Source: JABDMH01 sp965223215 (GTDB lineage: Bacteria > Bacteroidota > Bacteroidia > Chitinophagales > Saprospiraceae). From it: 64,000 bases of DNA. A model generated the notes under the pieces. That model worked only from the letters and a program-made list of their open reading frames with translations, had not been told where the DNA came from and did not search any database. Location: contig CBDCVZ010000010.1 of assembly GCA_965223215.1 (NCBI GenBank), positions 6,510,001 through 6,574,000 of the forward strand. The letters are read 5' to 3'. Numbering within the stretch: position 1 is the first letter of the stretch; each line of letters begins with the position of its first letter. A program made the position numbers and the translations under genes. Positions 36,136 through 44,876 of the stretch are shown piece by piece.

Positions 36136-39063
36136 ATGTTAGCTCAACGACGTAGGATCTTGAAAGTGACATTAGTCACCCTGCTGGGATGGTTAATGAA
36201 CTTTCAGGCAGGGGCTCAGATTGCTCAAACACACTTGTATCAAGTCTCCGACGGGTTGCCCTCCTCATTTCTGACGGATTTAGCACTTGGTCCGGACGGA
36301 TACTTGTGGCTAGCCACCTACGGAGCTGGTGTTGCGCGATTCGATGGAGCAACTTTTGAATGCTTTTCTTCGCGGGATGAAATGGGCGGCCTCTATTTTC
36401 GAACCATGGTGGTGGATAAATCTGGTACGATCTGGACCGCTGGTGATCGAATTCTAGCGTCTTTTCAGAGAGGTCAATGGACGAGCACATCAGTACCATT
36501 TAACATTCAAAAACTCCTGCCATTTGGGCAGAATCACCTCTTATTTTGTACGGATCGAGGAGTACACATTTGGGATCCAGCAGAAAGCCAGGTCGTAGCA
36601 ACATATCTTGTCACATCAAATTTTCATGCTGCTATCGAGCTCGGAGGAGAACTCATTGCTGTTGCCGATGATGGCACGTATGTATTTGATGGGGCCGATT
36701 GGCGCAAGTTGTCGTCGGAGAATCAAATGGATTTTGTTGACTTGGCCATCGATGAAGATGATCAATTATGGTTGCTGAGTAGATCGGGAACCATCTTTAA
36801 ACTAGTGGGAAAGAATATTATTAAAGTAAGTGAAATACCAGTGCGTGGTGCAGCAACTTTTATGGTTCCATCTGACCTGGGAACACTGTATGTAGGTACC
36901 GAAAAAGACGGTGTCTATATTTATGAGCCACTCCAGGATCGCTGGCAAAAAATGATATTGGAGGAAGCAGAATTTTCACATGCTTCGGCTTTACTATTTG
37001 ACGAATGGGATAACACTTGGCTTGCGACCAAGGGTCATGGATTGATTAAGTTAAATGCTGCACAACATAGATGGTACGGTAGCGCAGATGGTTTGTCCGG
37101 CTCGTTCATTTCGAAGCTGCTGGCAATGCCAACCTACTTGAAGGTCGTATATAGCAATGGTCGGGTTGACCAATTTTTTTCAGACGGCCACCTAAACCAG
37201 AATCCACGATGGATGGCTGAGAGGCGAGTAACTGCATTGACAAGCACTTCAACCGGCTACATCGGTACCGACCAAGGGGTACTGTATGTGGCCGATTCTG
37301 CGGTGCAATTAATTGAAGCACCCGGTGTAATAAATTGGAACATCAATGATATTTACTTGGACTCTACCAGGGTGCTTTACGTGGCAAGTAGGCAGGGTAT
37401 ATTCTCCGTGATTCGGCAGGCAGGGATGCTGACTGAGCGTGATTTCTCTGTCGAATTATTATACGAATTGCCATCAGACAAACTCATCCCCACAACATTA
37501 GGCCTTTGGGTCATTGCCAAGGAAGATCTGGCCCTGTGGCAAAGTGGATCACTTCATTTTATTCACGCAGAAAACCAATCTGATTTAGTGGTGACTGACA
37601 TTAGAGAGCATGGTGGGGTGACATATATTTCAAGTCGCGATCATGGCTTGTTTTATGTTCATCAAGAGGGTGAGGACCTGATGCTCCTCCCATGTCTTGG
37701 TCAGGAGCAACTGCCGACACTACAGATCCAGTGTTTTGAATTTGATGCGAGAGGATATTTATTTATTGGTACTCCACGAGGCATTTTTCGGACGAGGCTA
37801 GATCGAAATCAGGCCATGGAACCTGGATACCTCTACGATGAGACGGCAGGTCTGCCCAGTTTGCAACTAACCCAGGGCTCTGCAGCACTGGGACCGAGGG
37901 GCTCACTTTTCTTCGGCACGACGACAGGTCTCCTTGAGATCGATCCCACTGCTTGGGGCCGTTCCCACAGAAAACCTACCCTCACCCTACAATTTGCCGA
38001 GCTTGGACCTCATCAATTCTATACCCTTGCCCAAATTGAACAACAGCCTGTCACAATTCCTGTTTCGGAACGAGTAGTGAAAATAGGTGTCAAATGCATC
38101 GATTTATCTGTGCCTCATGGTATTAAGTATCAGTGGCAATTGAAAGGGTTGGATCCAAATTGGCAGGATGCTCCACCAGATGGTGTACTTACTTTTTTAT
38201 CTCTCCCGGCCGGAAAATACACACTTAATTTAAAAGCAATCAATCGAGATGGGGTATTGTCCAACCTGGTTTCCATACCGTTCATCATGGCATCTCCATT
38301 TTATCTTCAAGGTTGGTTTCTCATTATTTTACTTCTGAGCTGTTTATTTCTGATCTATTTTGTACACAGTAGGAGAGTAAGGAATATTGAACGGCTGGCA
38401 AATCAGAGAGCGAAGGATGCTGAACTTCAAAATGAACTGTTGCGGTTGGAGCAATCTGCCTTACGCCTCCAGATGAATCCGCATTTTATTTTCAATGCGC
38501 TACAGTCCATCCAAAGTAAAATTGGACAAAGAAACACCAAGGATGCCAGGACTGATTTGCAGCGATTCGCAAAACTCATGCGCAACTATTTAGATCAAGC
38601 TCGGCACCAAAGGATCACCCTTGAAGATGAAATTGAGTCTTTGCGGCAATATCTGCAGATCGAGCAATCCTTAAAAAATGAGGCCTTTCAATTCCGGATA
38701 ACCTGGCCGGAGGAGATGGACCCTTCCTTCTATCAATTGCCGCCTATGCTCATTCAGCCGTTTGTTGAAAATGCCGTGAAACATGGTTTACCTCAGAGGG
38801 AGCAGGGAAAAATATGGGTGGACTTTCAATGGAAGGGAAGATACCTATCTTGTGTTATTAGAGACAATGGTGATGGATTTGCACAATTGAATCAGGAGAA
38901 AGATCATGATTCCGCCGGGGTGAAAGTAACTCGCGACAGACTTCGATCTTTCTTTAAAAACACTACCATTGATCCATTGTCCATGAGAAATTTATTTGAT
39001 CAACAAGGAAGGGTACGGGGTGCTGAGGTCGTACTGGTTCTTCCGATCACAAATGAAGATTAA
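36136..39063 (+). CDS. Beta-propeller sensor histidine kinase (LytS/YesM-type)
   Basis: Membrane sensor of 975 residues when started at 36136, where the signal peptide (MLAQRRRILKVTLVTLLGWL...AGAQ) begins properly; an upstream ATG at 36088 is possible. The periplasmic part has repeated propeller units (DGYLWLATYGAGVARFDG, GTLYVGTEKDGVYIYE, DNTWLATKGHGLIKL) and a Y_Y_Y domain (about 650-720). A membrane helix (about 726-747) leads to a His_kinase/HATPase pair: phospho-acceptor His783 in LQMNPHFIFNALQ and N-box FVENAVKHG (876-884). It ends directly at the GTG start of its response regulator. The ligand is unknown; propeller kinases of this type in Bacteroidota often sense glycans. Confidence 0.92.
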   Translation: MLAQRRRILKVTLVTLLGWLMNFQAGAQIAQTHLYQVSDGLPSSFLTDLALGPDGYLWLATYGAGVARFDGATFECFSSRDEMGGLYFRTMVVDKSGTIWTAGDRILASFQRGQWTSTSVPFNIQKLLPFGQNHLLFCTDRGVHIWDPAESQVVATYLVTSNFHAAIELGGELIAVADDGTYVFDGADWRKLSSENQMDFVDLAIDEDDQLWLLSRSGTIFKLVGKNIIKVSEIPVRGAATFMVPSDLGTLYVGTEKDGVYIYEPLQDRWQKMILEEAEFSHASALLFDEWDNTWLATKGHGLIKLNAAQHRWYGSADGLSGSFISKLLAMPTYLKVVYSNGRVDQFFSDGHLNQNPRWMAERRVTALTSTSTGYIGTDQGVLYVADSAVQLIEAPGVINWNINDIYLDSTRVLYVASRQGIFSVIRQAGMLTERDFSVELLYELPSDKLIPTTLGLWVIAKEDLALWQSGSLHFIHAENQSDLVVTDIREHGGVTYISSRDHGLFYVHQEGEDLMLLPCLGQEQLPTLQIQCFEFDARGYLFIGTPRGIFRTRLDRNQAMEPGYLYDETAGLPSLQLTQGSAALGPRGSLFFGTTTGLLEIDPTAWGRSHRKPTLTLQFAELGPHQFYTLAQIEQQPVTIPVSERVVKIGVKCIDLSVPHGIKYQWQLKGLDPNWQDAPPDGVLTFLSLPAGKYTLNLKAINRDGVLSNLVSIPFIMASPFYLQGWFLIILLLSCLFLIYFVHSRRVRNIERLANQRAKDAELQNELLRLEQSALRLQMNPHFIFNALQSIQSKIGQRNTKDARTDLQRFAKLMRNYLDQARHQRITLEDEIESLRQYLQIEQSLKNEAFQFRITWPEEMDPSFYQLPPMLIQPFVENAVKHGLPQREQGKIWVDFQWKGRYLSCVIRDNGDGFAQLNQEKDHDSAGVKVTRDRLRSFFKNTTIDPLSMRNLFDQQGRVRGAEVVLVLPITNED

Positions 39064-39798
39064 GTGATTAAAGCAATCATTGTTGACGATATGTTGCCGG
39101 CGCAGGAAGCCTTGATTGATGACCTCCGAACCGTGGGGCCAGAAATTGAAATCATCGGAAGAGCCACCGGTGTTGTTTCAGCAGCAAAATTACTGAAGGA
39201 GCAACGACCAGATGTTTTATTTCTCGATATTGAACTCGAGGATGGTACTGGCTTTGACTTGCTGGAAATTTTACCAGAGATCGATTTCAAAATTATTTTT
39301 ACGACAGCCTCTGACCAACATGCGATTCGAGCTTTCCGCTTCTCCGCCATTGACTATTTGTTAAAGCCGATCGATTTAGAGGCATTGCGAGATGCTATTT
39401 CAAAGATCGAGGCATCAGATTCCAAAGAGAAAGTGGCTGTATTACTAGATCATTGGGATATCTCAAACAAATCTCAACGCCTCGCATTGCAAAATAGTGA
39501 CAAAATTGAAGTGGTCTCAACCGATCAAATTGTGCGCTGTGAAGCAGACAATAACTACACCACTTTCTTTTTTTTAGACGGTACCCAGTTTCTGGTTTCT
39601 CGTACCTTGAAATCATATGAGCGAATTTTGGAAAGTCAAGGTTTTTTTCGAGTGCATCAATCTCACTTGGTCAACTTGTCACGGATTAAGACCTACGTCA
39701 AGACAGAAGGAGGGTATTTGGTCATGGAAGGAGGTTCGCGGGTGCCGGTGTCTGTGAGGAAAAAGGCGAAAGTAATAGAACTACTCACAGGGGAATAA
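39064..39798 (+). CDS. LytTR-family response regulator, partner of upstream kinase
   Basis: Receiver (about 1-115) with phospho-acceptor Asp55 (VLFLDIELEDG), the acidic VDD pocket and Lys in YLLKPID, joined to a LytTR DNA-binding domain (about 140-244; IVRCEADNNYT, RVHQSHLVNLSRI). It starts with GTG at 39064, the base after the kinase stop, so the two are translationally coupled. It closely parallels the second regulator at 58478-59230. Confidence 0.93.
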   Translation: MIKAIIVDDMLPAQEALIDDLRTVGPEIEIIGRATGVVSAAKLLKEQRPDVLFLDIELEDGTGFDLLEILPEIDFKIIFTTASDQHAIRAFRFSAIDYLLKPIDLEALRDAISKIEASDSKEKVAVLLDHWDISNKSQRLALQNSDKIEVVSTDQIVRCEADNNYTTFFFLDGTQFLVSRTLKSYERILESQGFFRVHQSHLVNLSRIKTYVKTEGGYLVMEGGSRVPVSVRKKAKVIELLTGE

Positions 39799-39801
39799 AA
39801 A

Positions 39802-39829
39802 GAGCGATGGAAAGCCGTTACCATCGCTC
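39802..39829 (-). terminator. Terminator of SH3-domain protein gene
   Basis: On the minus strand GAGCGATGG and CCATCGCTC form a perfect 9-bp stem with a 10-base loop, followed by TTTTTATT. It also separates the convergent response-regulator gene. Confidence 0.82.
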
Positions 39830-39873
39830 CAGGTAAAGTAAGATCAAATAGCAACTGCCAGTGACGATTGCAC

Positions 39874-40590
39874 CTAGCAGCCGGCGTATCCCGATGCTTT
39901 CACCAGGAGGTTGCCATTTTCTTTGTTTTCCAGGATGACTGGGTCACCGAGGTTAATTTTGATCTGATTAATATGGCCATCAAAATCTTCAATAAACAGG
40001 AGTGATTTTTCAAATTGGCTTCTGGCCGCACGATTTGGTGTCATCGTACGCATGAGGTTGAGTACTTCATTAATCTTGATGTAGGGCATTTCGATTTCGA
40101 TTTTTTGATAATCATCCATTTCCCACTTTTTTAATTTAATTCCATTTTCATAGAGGAGTGATTGTCTGTGTTGGTTGGAATCTAGATACTCGGTCAGCTC
40201 ATAATTGCTGCTGATAAATTCTGATAAGGTGTAAGCATACGAATAGCCATCATTGCAGATTTCACCTTCTGTGCTGGGGAACGGAAGGTCTGATAGGTAG
40301 CCATCAAATAGGTATCCGGCCATTCCGTCATACTCGACCAGGATCCAATGACCATCAATCCAATCTATCCGGTCAGACTTTTCATCAGAAAACTCAAAGG
40401 TATTTAGTACCGTTACTTGATCCCCAAATGGCACGATATCCATGACCTCTGATTGTAGATTGGGAAAAGCCCGCAGCTTTAGACCGCTGGTGGCAAATAC
40501 ATTCAGAACCTGACCTTCACACCAGGGAGAGGTGGCGTGGGTAAGGGGAATGATTAAAATCATGGCGATGAAAAAAGTGATGTGTTTCAT
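39874..40590 (-). CDS. Exported SH3-domain protein
   Basis: A 238-residue protein with a signal peptide (about 1-19, ending THAT) and an SH3b-like domain (about 26-110: VLNVFATSGLKLRAFPNLQSEVMDIVPFGDQVTVL ... GMAGYLFDGYLSDLP; key motif LKLRAFP). The remaining ~125 residues are alpha/beta and unassigned. Periplasmic SH3b domains commonly bind peptidoglycan or peptides. The gene has its own terminator and converges on the LytTR regulator. Confidence 0.75.
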   Translation of the reverse strand: MKHITFFIAMILIIPLTHATSPWCEGQVLNVFATSGLKLRAFPNLQSEVMDIVPFGDQVTVLNTFEFSDEKSDRIDWIDGHWILVEYDGMAGYLFDGYLSDLPFPSTEGEICNDGYSYAYTLSEFISSNYELTEYLDSNQHRQSLLYENGIKLKKWEMDDYQKIEIEMPYIKINEVLNLMRTMTPNRAARSQFEKSLLFIEDFDGHINQIKINLGDPVILENKENGNLLVKASGYAGC

Positions 40591-40952
40591 AGTTTGTTAT
40601 TTCGTGATTTAATGACTCTTATAGAAGTCAATTTAGTTTCATTAGCTATACTCAGGAGGTGTGCAAGAAGGATCGCCGACAAGTCTTTAGAATTCGTAGC
40701 TTATTCGAGGGAATTCGTCATATAAATGATTGATGTATATAGATGTGCTAGAAAAAGCGCTTCAGCCAGGAGAGCTGGTCAAGTTGCCAGGCGAGTGGTG
40801 CAAGACACCGGGGCAAGCAATATACCTCTGGTCGAGGACCCATCCCGCAAAGATCACAGCCTTGGGACAACTAGAAATGCAGATCCCTTCGAATATTTAA
40901 GCTGCTTCGATCGTTAATTTGCTTTGATTAGTTACGTTGATAGTCGGTTTGT
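40591..40952. other. Divergent intergenic region
   Basis: A 362-bp spacer between the SH3-domain gene and the PBP gene. A 63-codon frame (40726-40917) has no support. No promoter with both elements could be assigned. Confidence 0.35.
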
Positions 40953-43430
40953 ATGTCCTCAGATCAATCGTTTATAGATCGCCTTCGTGCGAGGTTTACC
41001 GCCTCCACTCCGGGGCAATGGGTTATTAACCAACCACGCTGGAAAGTCTTCTTCGTCCTCTTGGGAGTCATCGTATTTGCGACCATATCAACGATGCTTT
41101 TGCTAGTGCTTCTCGTTAGAGCTGGCTATATCTTGCCCATGCCGACGTATGCAGAATTGGCTTCCGTCCAAAACCATCAGGCATCGGAAATCTACGATCG
41201 GGATAATCAATTACTTGGCAAGTACTTTCTGGAGAATCGCACGAATGCAGATGCAGAGGAATTGCCCGATCATCTGGTCCACGCTTTAATTGCAACAGAA
41301 GATGCCCGTTTCTTTGAGCACAGTGGAATTGACCTAAAATCGCTGGCTCGCGTACTGCTAAAATCGATTTTACTTTCAGATGAAAGATCTGGAGGGGGTA
41401 GCACCATCAGTCAACAACTCGCAAAAAATCTATATCCAAGGCGGGACCTTGGTACTTTGAGCATCATCATTCACAAGATTCGAGAAATGCTGATTGCCCG
41501 TCGTTTAGAGCACATTTATGACAAGAACAAAATTATTCAGCTCTATTTAAATACCGTGCCCTTTGAGGGGAATGCCTTTGGGGTTAAAGTGGCAGCTCGT
41601 ACTTTTTTTGATAAATCCTTGCCCGAGCTGAGTGTGGATGAGGGAGCCATCTTAGTAGGCATGCTAAAAGCAAATACTTATTACAACCCGATCAAATATC
41701 CGGAGCGTGCAAAAGAACGCAGAAATATCGTTTTGCGGCAAATGCAGAAGTTTGGATACCTCGATGAAAAGGAATTGGCAGACTTCACCCAAAGGGAAGT
41801 TGTAACCAATTATCAGGCGGAAAATCATCACTCCGGCATTGCCACGTATTTTCGAGAGCATCTACGATTGGAAGCACAAGCATTACTAAAAGAAATTGAG
41901 CGGCCCGATGGCCGTGATTTTAATCTCTATACAGATGGCCTGCGGCTGACCACCACCCTGGACCAGCAAATGCAGCACTACGCCGAGGAAGCATTAAGGG
42001 AGCATTTGTTACCATTGCAAGATGCATTTTTGAGAGAATGGAAGGATGACGGACCCTGGCTGTCATCTGATTTTCTGATCAAGCAAACCAAAAGATATCG
42101 AAATCTCGTTTCGATGAGTCGATCCTGGGATGAAATTCTGGATGAATTTAACCAAGAGAAGGTGATGACAGTTTTTGATTGGCAAGTTGGCGTCAAGGAG
42201 GTTGTCTGGTCACCTCTGGATTCGCTGCGACATTATGCCAGTTTGCTGAGATCGGGAATGCTGGTAGTCGATCCAACCTCTGGTCAGACCCTGGCGTGGG
42301 TTGGTGGCATGGACCATCGATTTATTCAATATGACCATGTCAAGTCGGAGCGGCAAATCGGATCTCTGATGAAGCCAATTGTTTATGCTGCTGCCTTACA
42401 AGGTGGAACAGATCCTTGTCAATTGTACCAAAATCAAAAAGTGAGGTATGCTGATTATCAGGATTGGCAGCCTCGCAATAGCGATGGAGCATACGGGGGC
42501 TATTACAGCATGGCAGGTGCCCTTCGTCATTCGGTTAATACGGTAGCTGTATCGGTGGCGCTGGAGACTGGCCTCCCTTTGGTCAAGAAGCTGGCACATG
42601 AACTGGGAATAGACAGTGAAATTCCGCTCGAGCCTGCCATTGCCTTGGGGGCCGTCGAAGCATCTCTGTGGGAAATGTTGGCTGTATACAGCACATTTGC
42701 CAATCAAGGATCACGACCTGACCTACATATTCTCACAAAGATTGAGACCATGGATGGTGAAGTCCTTTGGACTCGCGATGATGCCCCTCAACCGCCAGTA
42801 CTCACCGATGATGAGGCTGCAGTTATGAATCAGCTGCTGCAGTCGGTGGTAGACAGCGGGACCGCCGAACGAATTCGAAAAACCTATGGTCTCAGAGGTG
42901 AGATCGCAGGTAAGACGGGGACTACGCAAAACCAGTCGGATGGCTGGTTTGTGGGTTATACACCTCGTTTGGCAGCTGGTGCCTGGGTGGGTGGAGAGTT
43001 TCCTAACATCCACTTTCGATCAATAAGATCTGGCCAAGGAGCTAACAGCGCACTTCCCATTTGGGCAAGATTCATGGGGAAGTTGCAGCGCGATCCGGAA
43101 CTTCGAAAATATTTGGGTGGCAATTTTCAAGCTGTACAGGATACCAATAGGTTTAGCCTCGACTGCCCGCATTTTTTGCCTGAACTACCGCTGCTCCAAG
43201 ATAGCTTGTTAGATCAGCAAGCGTTGGCAGAGTTTGGCAAAGCGGTGCATGGCATAGATCCTGATCAGCTTGGAGAGGTTATGCGAAGAACGCCCAGGCG
43301 ATCGTCTGAAAGCCTCAGTGAATACAGTAAGAGAATAAGGCGTCGCAATGCTCGAGTGGTCGAGAAAAGAAACCGGAAGAAGAAACGCAAAGCGTTTATT
43401 GATAAGGTGCTCGGACGCAAACGGAAGTAG
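40953..43430 (+). CDS. Class A penicillin-binding protein (PBP1A type)
   Basis: Bifunctional peptidoglycan synthase of 825 residues. A short cytoplasmic start and one membrane helix (about 30-54) precede a GT51 glycosyltransferase domain with catalytic Glu116 (ATEDARFFEHSGID) and GGSTISQQLAKNL, then a transpeptidase domain with Ser471 in SLMKP (SxxK), SVN in RHSVNTVAV, and KTGTT. The C-terminus ends in a long, very basic tail (RRTPRRSSESLSEYSKRIRRR), also seen in other Bacteroidota PBPs. A 15-bp interrupted palindrome (TGGACCT-C-AGGTCCA) follows the stop at 43432-43446. Confidence 0.95.
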   Translation: MSSDQSFIDRLRARFTASTPGQWVINQPRWKVFFVLLGVIVFATISTMLLLVLLVRAGYILPMPTYAELASVQNHQASEIYDRDNQLLGKYFLENRTNADAEELPDHLVHALIATEDARFFEHSGIDLKSLARVLLKSILLSDERSGGGSTISQQLAKNLYPRRDLGTLSIIIHKIREMLIARRLEHIYDKNKIIQLYLNTVPFEGNAFGVKVAARTFFDKSLPELSVDEGAILVGMLKANTYYNPIKYPERAKERRNIVLRQMQKFGYLDEKELADFTQREVVTNYQAENHHSGIATYFREHLRLEAQALLKEIERPDGRDFNLYTDGLRLTTTLDQQMQHYAEEALREHLLPLQDAFLREWKDDGPWLSSDFLIKQTKRYRNLVSMSRSWDEILDEFNQEKVMTVFDWQVGVKEVVWSPLDSLRHYASLLRSGMLVVDPTSGQTLAWVGGMDHRFIQYDHVKSERQIGSLMKPIVYAAALQGGTDPCQLYQNQKVRYADYQDWQPRNSDGAYGGYYSMAGALRHSVNTVAVSVALETGLPLVKKLAHELGIDSEIPLEPAIALGAVEASLWEMLAVYSTFANQGSRPDLHILTKIETMDGEVLWTRDDAPQPPVLTDDEAAVMNQLLQSVVDSGTAERIRKTYGLRGEIAGKTGTTQNQSDGWFVGYTPRLAAGAWVGGEFPNIHFRSIRSGQGANSALPIWARFMGKLQRDPELRKYLGGNFQAVQDTNRFSLDCPHFLPELPLLQDSLLDQQALAEFGKAVHGIDPDQLGEVMRRTPRRSSESLSEYSKRIRRRNARVVEKRNRKKKRKAFIDKVLGRKRK

Positions 43431-43464
43431 GTGGACCTCAGGTCCATTCCAGTCATTCAACTAA

Positions 43465-43497
43465 TTTCAAATAACTGAAAAAGTAGATCTATATTTG
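43465..43497 (+). promoter_or_regulatory. Putative promoter of the sugar porter gene
   Basis: TTTC (43465-43468), 21-base spacer and TATATTTG (43490-43497). The -7 box matches TAnnTTTG completely and the -33 element in three of four bases; it ends 22 bp before the ATG. Confidence 0.4.
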
Positions 43498-43519
43498 ATC
43501 GAACCGAACCCCCTCAGTT

Positions 43520-44839
43520 ATGAAAAACAGGAAAGTACTCTATTGGTCTGTTGCCGTGGCGCTAGCCGGTTTTCTCTTCGGCTTTGATACAGCAGTCATA
43601 TCTGGTGCCGAGCAATCCATCCAGGAGTTATGGTCGATGAACGATATCGTCCATGGGCTAGCCATCAGTATGGCTTTGTGGGGCACAGTTTTGGGAGCCA
43701 TGCTGGGAGGAATTCCCAGTGATCGCATTGGACGAAAAAAAACACTGTTTTGGATTGGAGTTCTGTATCTGGTGTCGGCGCTTGGCTCGGCCATTGCCTG
43801 GGATCCATACTCTTTTATGTTTTTCCGATTCATTGGAGGTCTGGGTGTTGGTGCTTCTTCAGTGGCGGCACCCACCTACATTTCTGAGATCGCACCTACT
43901 CAAGATCGTGGAAAATTGGTGGCTCTCTATCAAATGAATATTGTGGTAGGCATCTTAATTGCTTATGTATCAAACTACTTACTCGGTGGGTTGGGTGACA
44001 ATGACTGGCGATGGATGTTGGGTGTCGAAGCAGTACCGGCATTCATTTATTTGGTGGTGGTGATGCGTGTACCCAATAGTCCTAGGTGGCTACTTTTAAT
44101 GGGCCATGATGAAGCCGGCGCCCGCAGCGTTTTGTCGATGATTAATCCTCAAGCACAGGTCGATGATCTCATTGGAAAGATGCGCCAGACCGTAAGCGAG
44201 TCTACCAAAAAGGTGGCAGGATTTTTCTCGGGTAGATACCGGTTCCCCATTTTATTGGCATTCCTGGTGGCTTTTTTCAACCAGGTGTCGGGGATCAACT
44301 TTATCATTTATTACGCTCCCCGAATTTTCGAAGCGACGGGACTAGGAGAGAGCTCTGCGTTGCTTTCTACTGCTGGAATTGGGGTGTTCAATTTGTTGTT
44401 TACTTTCCTCGGTATGTACCTCATTGATCGGGCGGGCAGGAAAAAATTGTTATTGATTGGCAGCATCGGTTACATCCTTACTTTGACCCTGGTATCTCGG
44501 GCTTTCTTTCTCGAATCATTTTCTGGTGTGCCCATTATGTTGTTTCTATTTGTAGGTTCACATGCAGTGGGTCAAGGAGCCATCATTTGGGTGTTTATTT
44601 CAGAAATTTTTCCTAATCAGGTACGGGCCAATGGTCAAGCCTTGGGAAGTTTTACGCATTGGATTTTTGCGGCTTTGATCACATTGTTGATGCCTGGTGT
44701 ATTAGCCAAATTTGATGGGGGACCCATCTTTGCCTTCTTTGCAGTGATGATGGTCTTTCAGCTCCTTTTTGTACTCTTTATGATGCCTGAGACCAAAGGT
44801 GTTTCCCTGGAAGACTTAGAGAAGAAATTGGTCAAATAA
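43520..44839 (+). CDS. MFS sugar porter (sugar:proton symporter family)
   Basis: Inner-membrane sugar transporter of 439 residues with twelve predicted helices. Family signatures are GFLFGFDTAVISGAE in helix 1, DRIGRKKT in loop 2-3, PTYISEIAPTQDRG after helix 4, PNSPRWLL before the central loop, NQVSGINFIIYYAP in helix 7, DRAGRKKL in loop 8-9 and PETKGVSLEDLE at the end. This is the xylose/arabinose/glucose-type sugar porter family; exact sugar unknown. No sugar kinase or isomerase lies next to it. Confidence 0.93.
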   Translation: MKNRKVLYWSVAVALAGFLFGFDTAVISGAEQSIQELWSMNDIVHGLAISMALWGTVLGAMLGGIPSDRIGRKKTLFWIGVLYLVSALGSAIAWDPYSFMFFRFIGGLGVGASSVAAPTYISEIAPTQDRGKLVALYQMNIVVGILIAYVSNYLLGGLGDNDWRWMLGVEAVPAFIYLVVVMRVPNSPRWLLLMGHDEAGARSVLSMINPQAQVDDLIGKMRQTVSESTKKVAGFFSGRYRFPILLAFLVAFFNQVSGINFIIYYAPRIFEATGLGESSALLSTAGIGVFNLLFTFLGMYLIDRAGRKKLLLIGSIGYILTLTLVSRAFFLESFSGVPIMLFLFVGSHAVGQGAIIWVFISEIFPNQVRANGQALGSFTHWIFAALITLLMPGVLAKFDGGPIFAFFAVMMVFQLLFVLFMMPETKGVSLEDLEKKLVK

Positions 44840-44876
44840 ACCTTGGGACCAAGATCAGATATGATTCCATTGGCTG

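Noticed and set aside
43432..43446. Interrupted 15-bp palindrome after the PBP gene.
   Set aside because: No T-run and a single copy seen; it could be an operator but nothing supports this.
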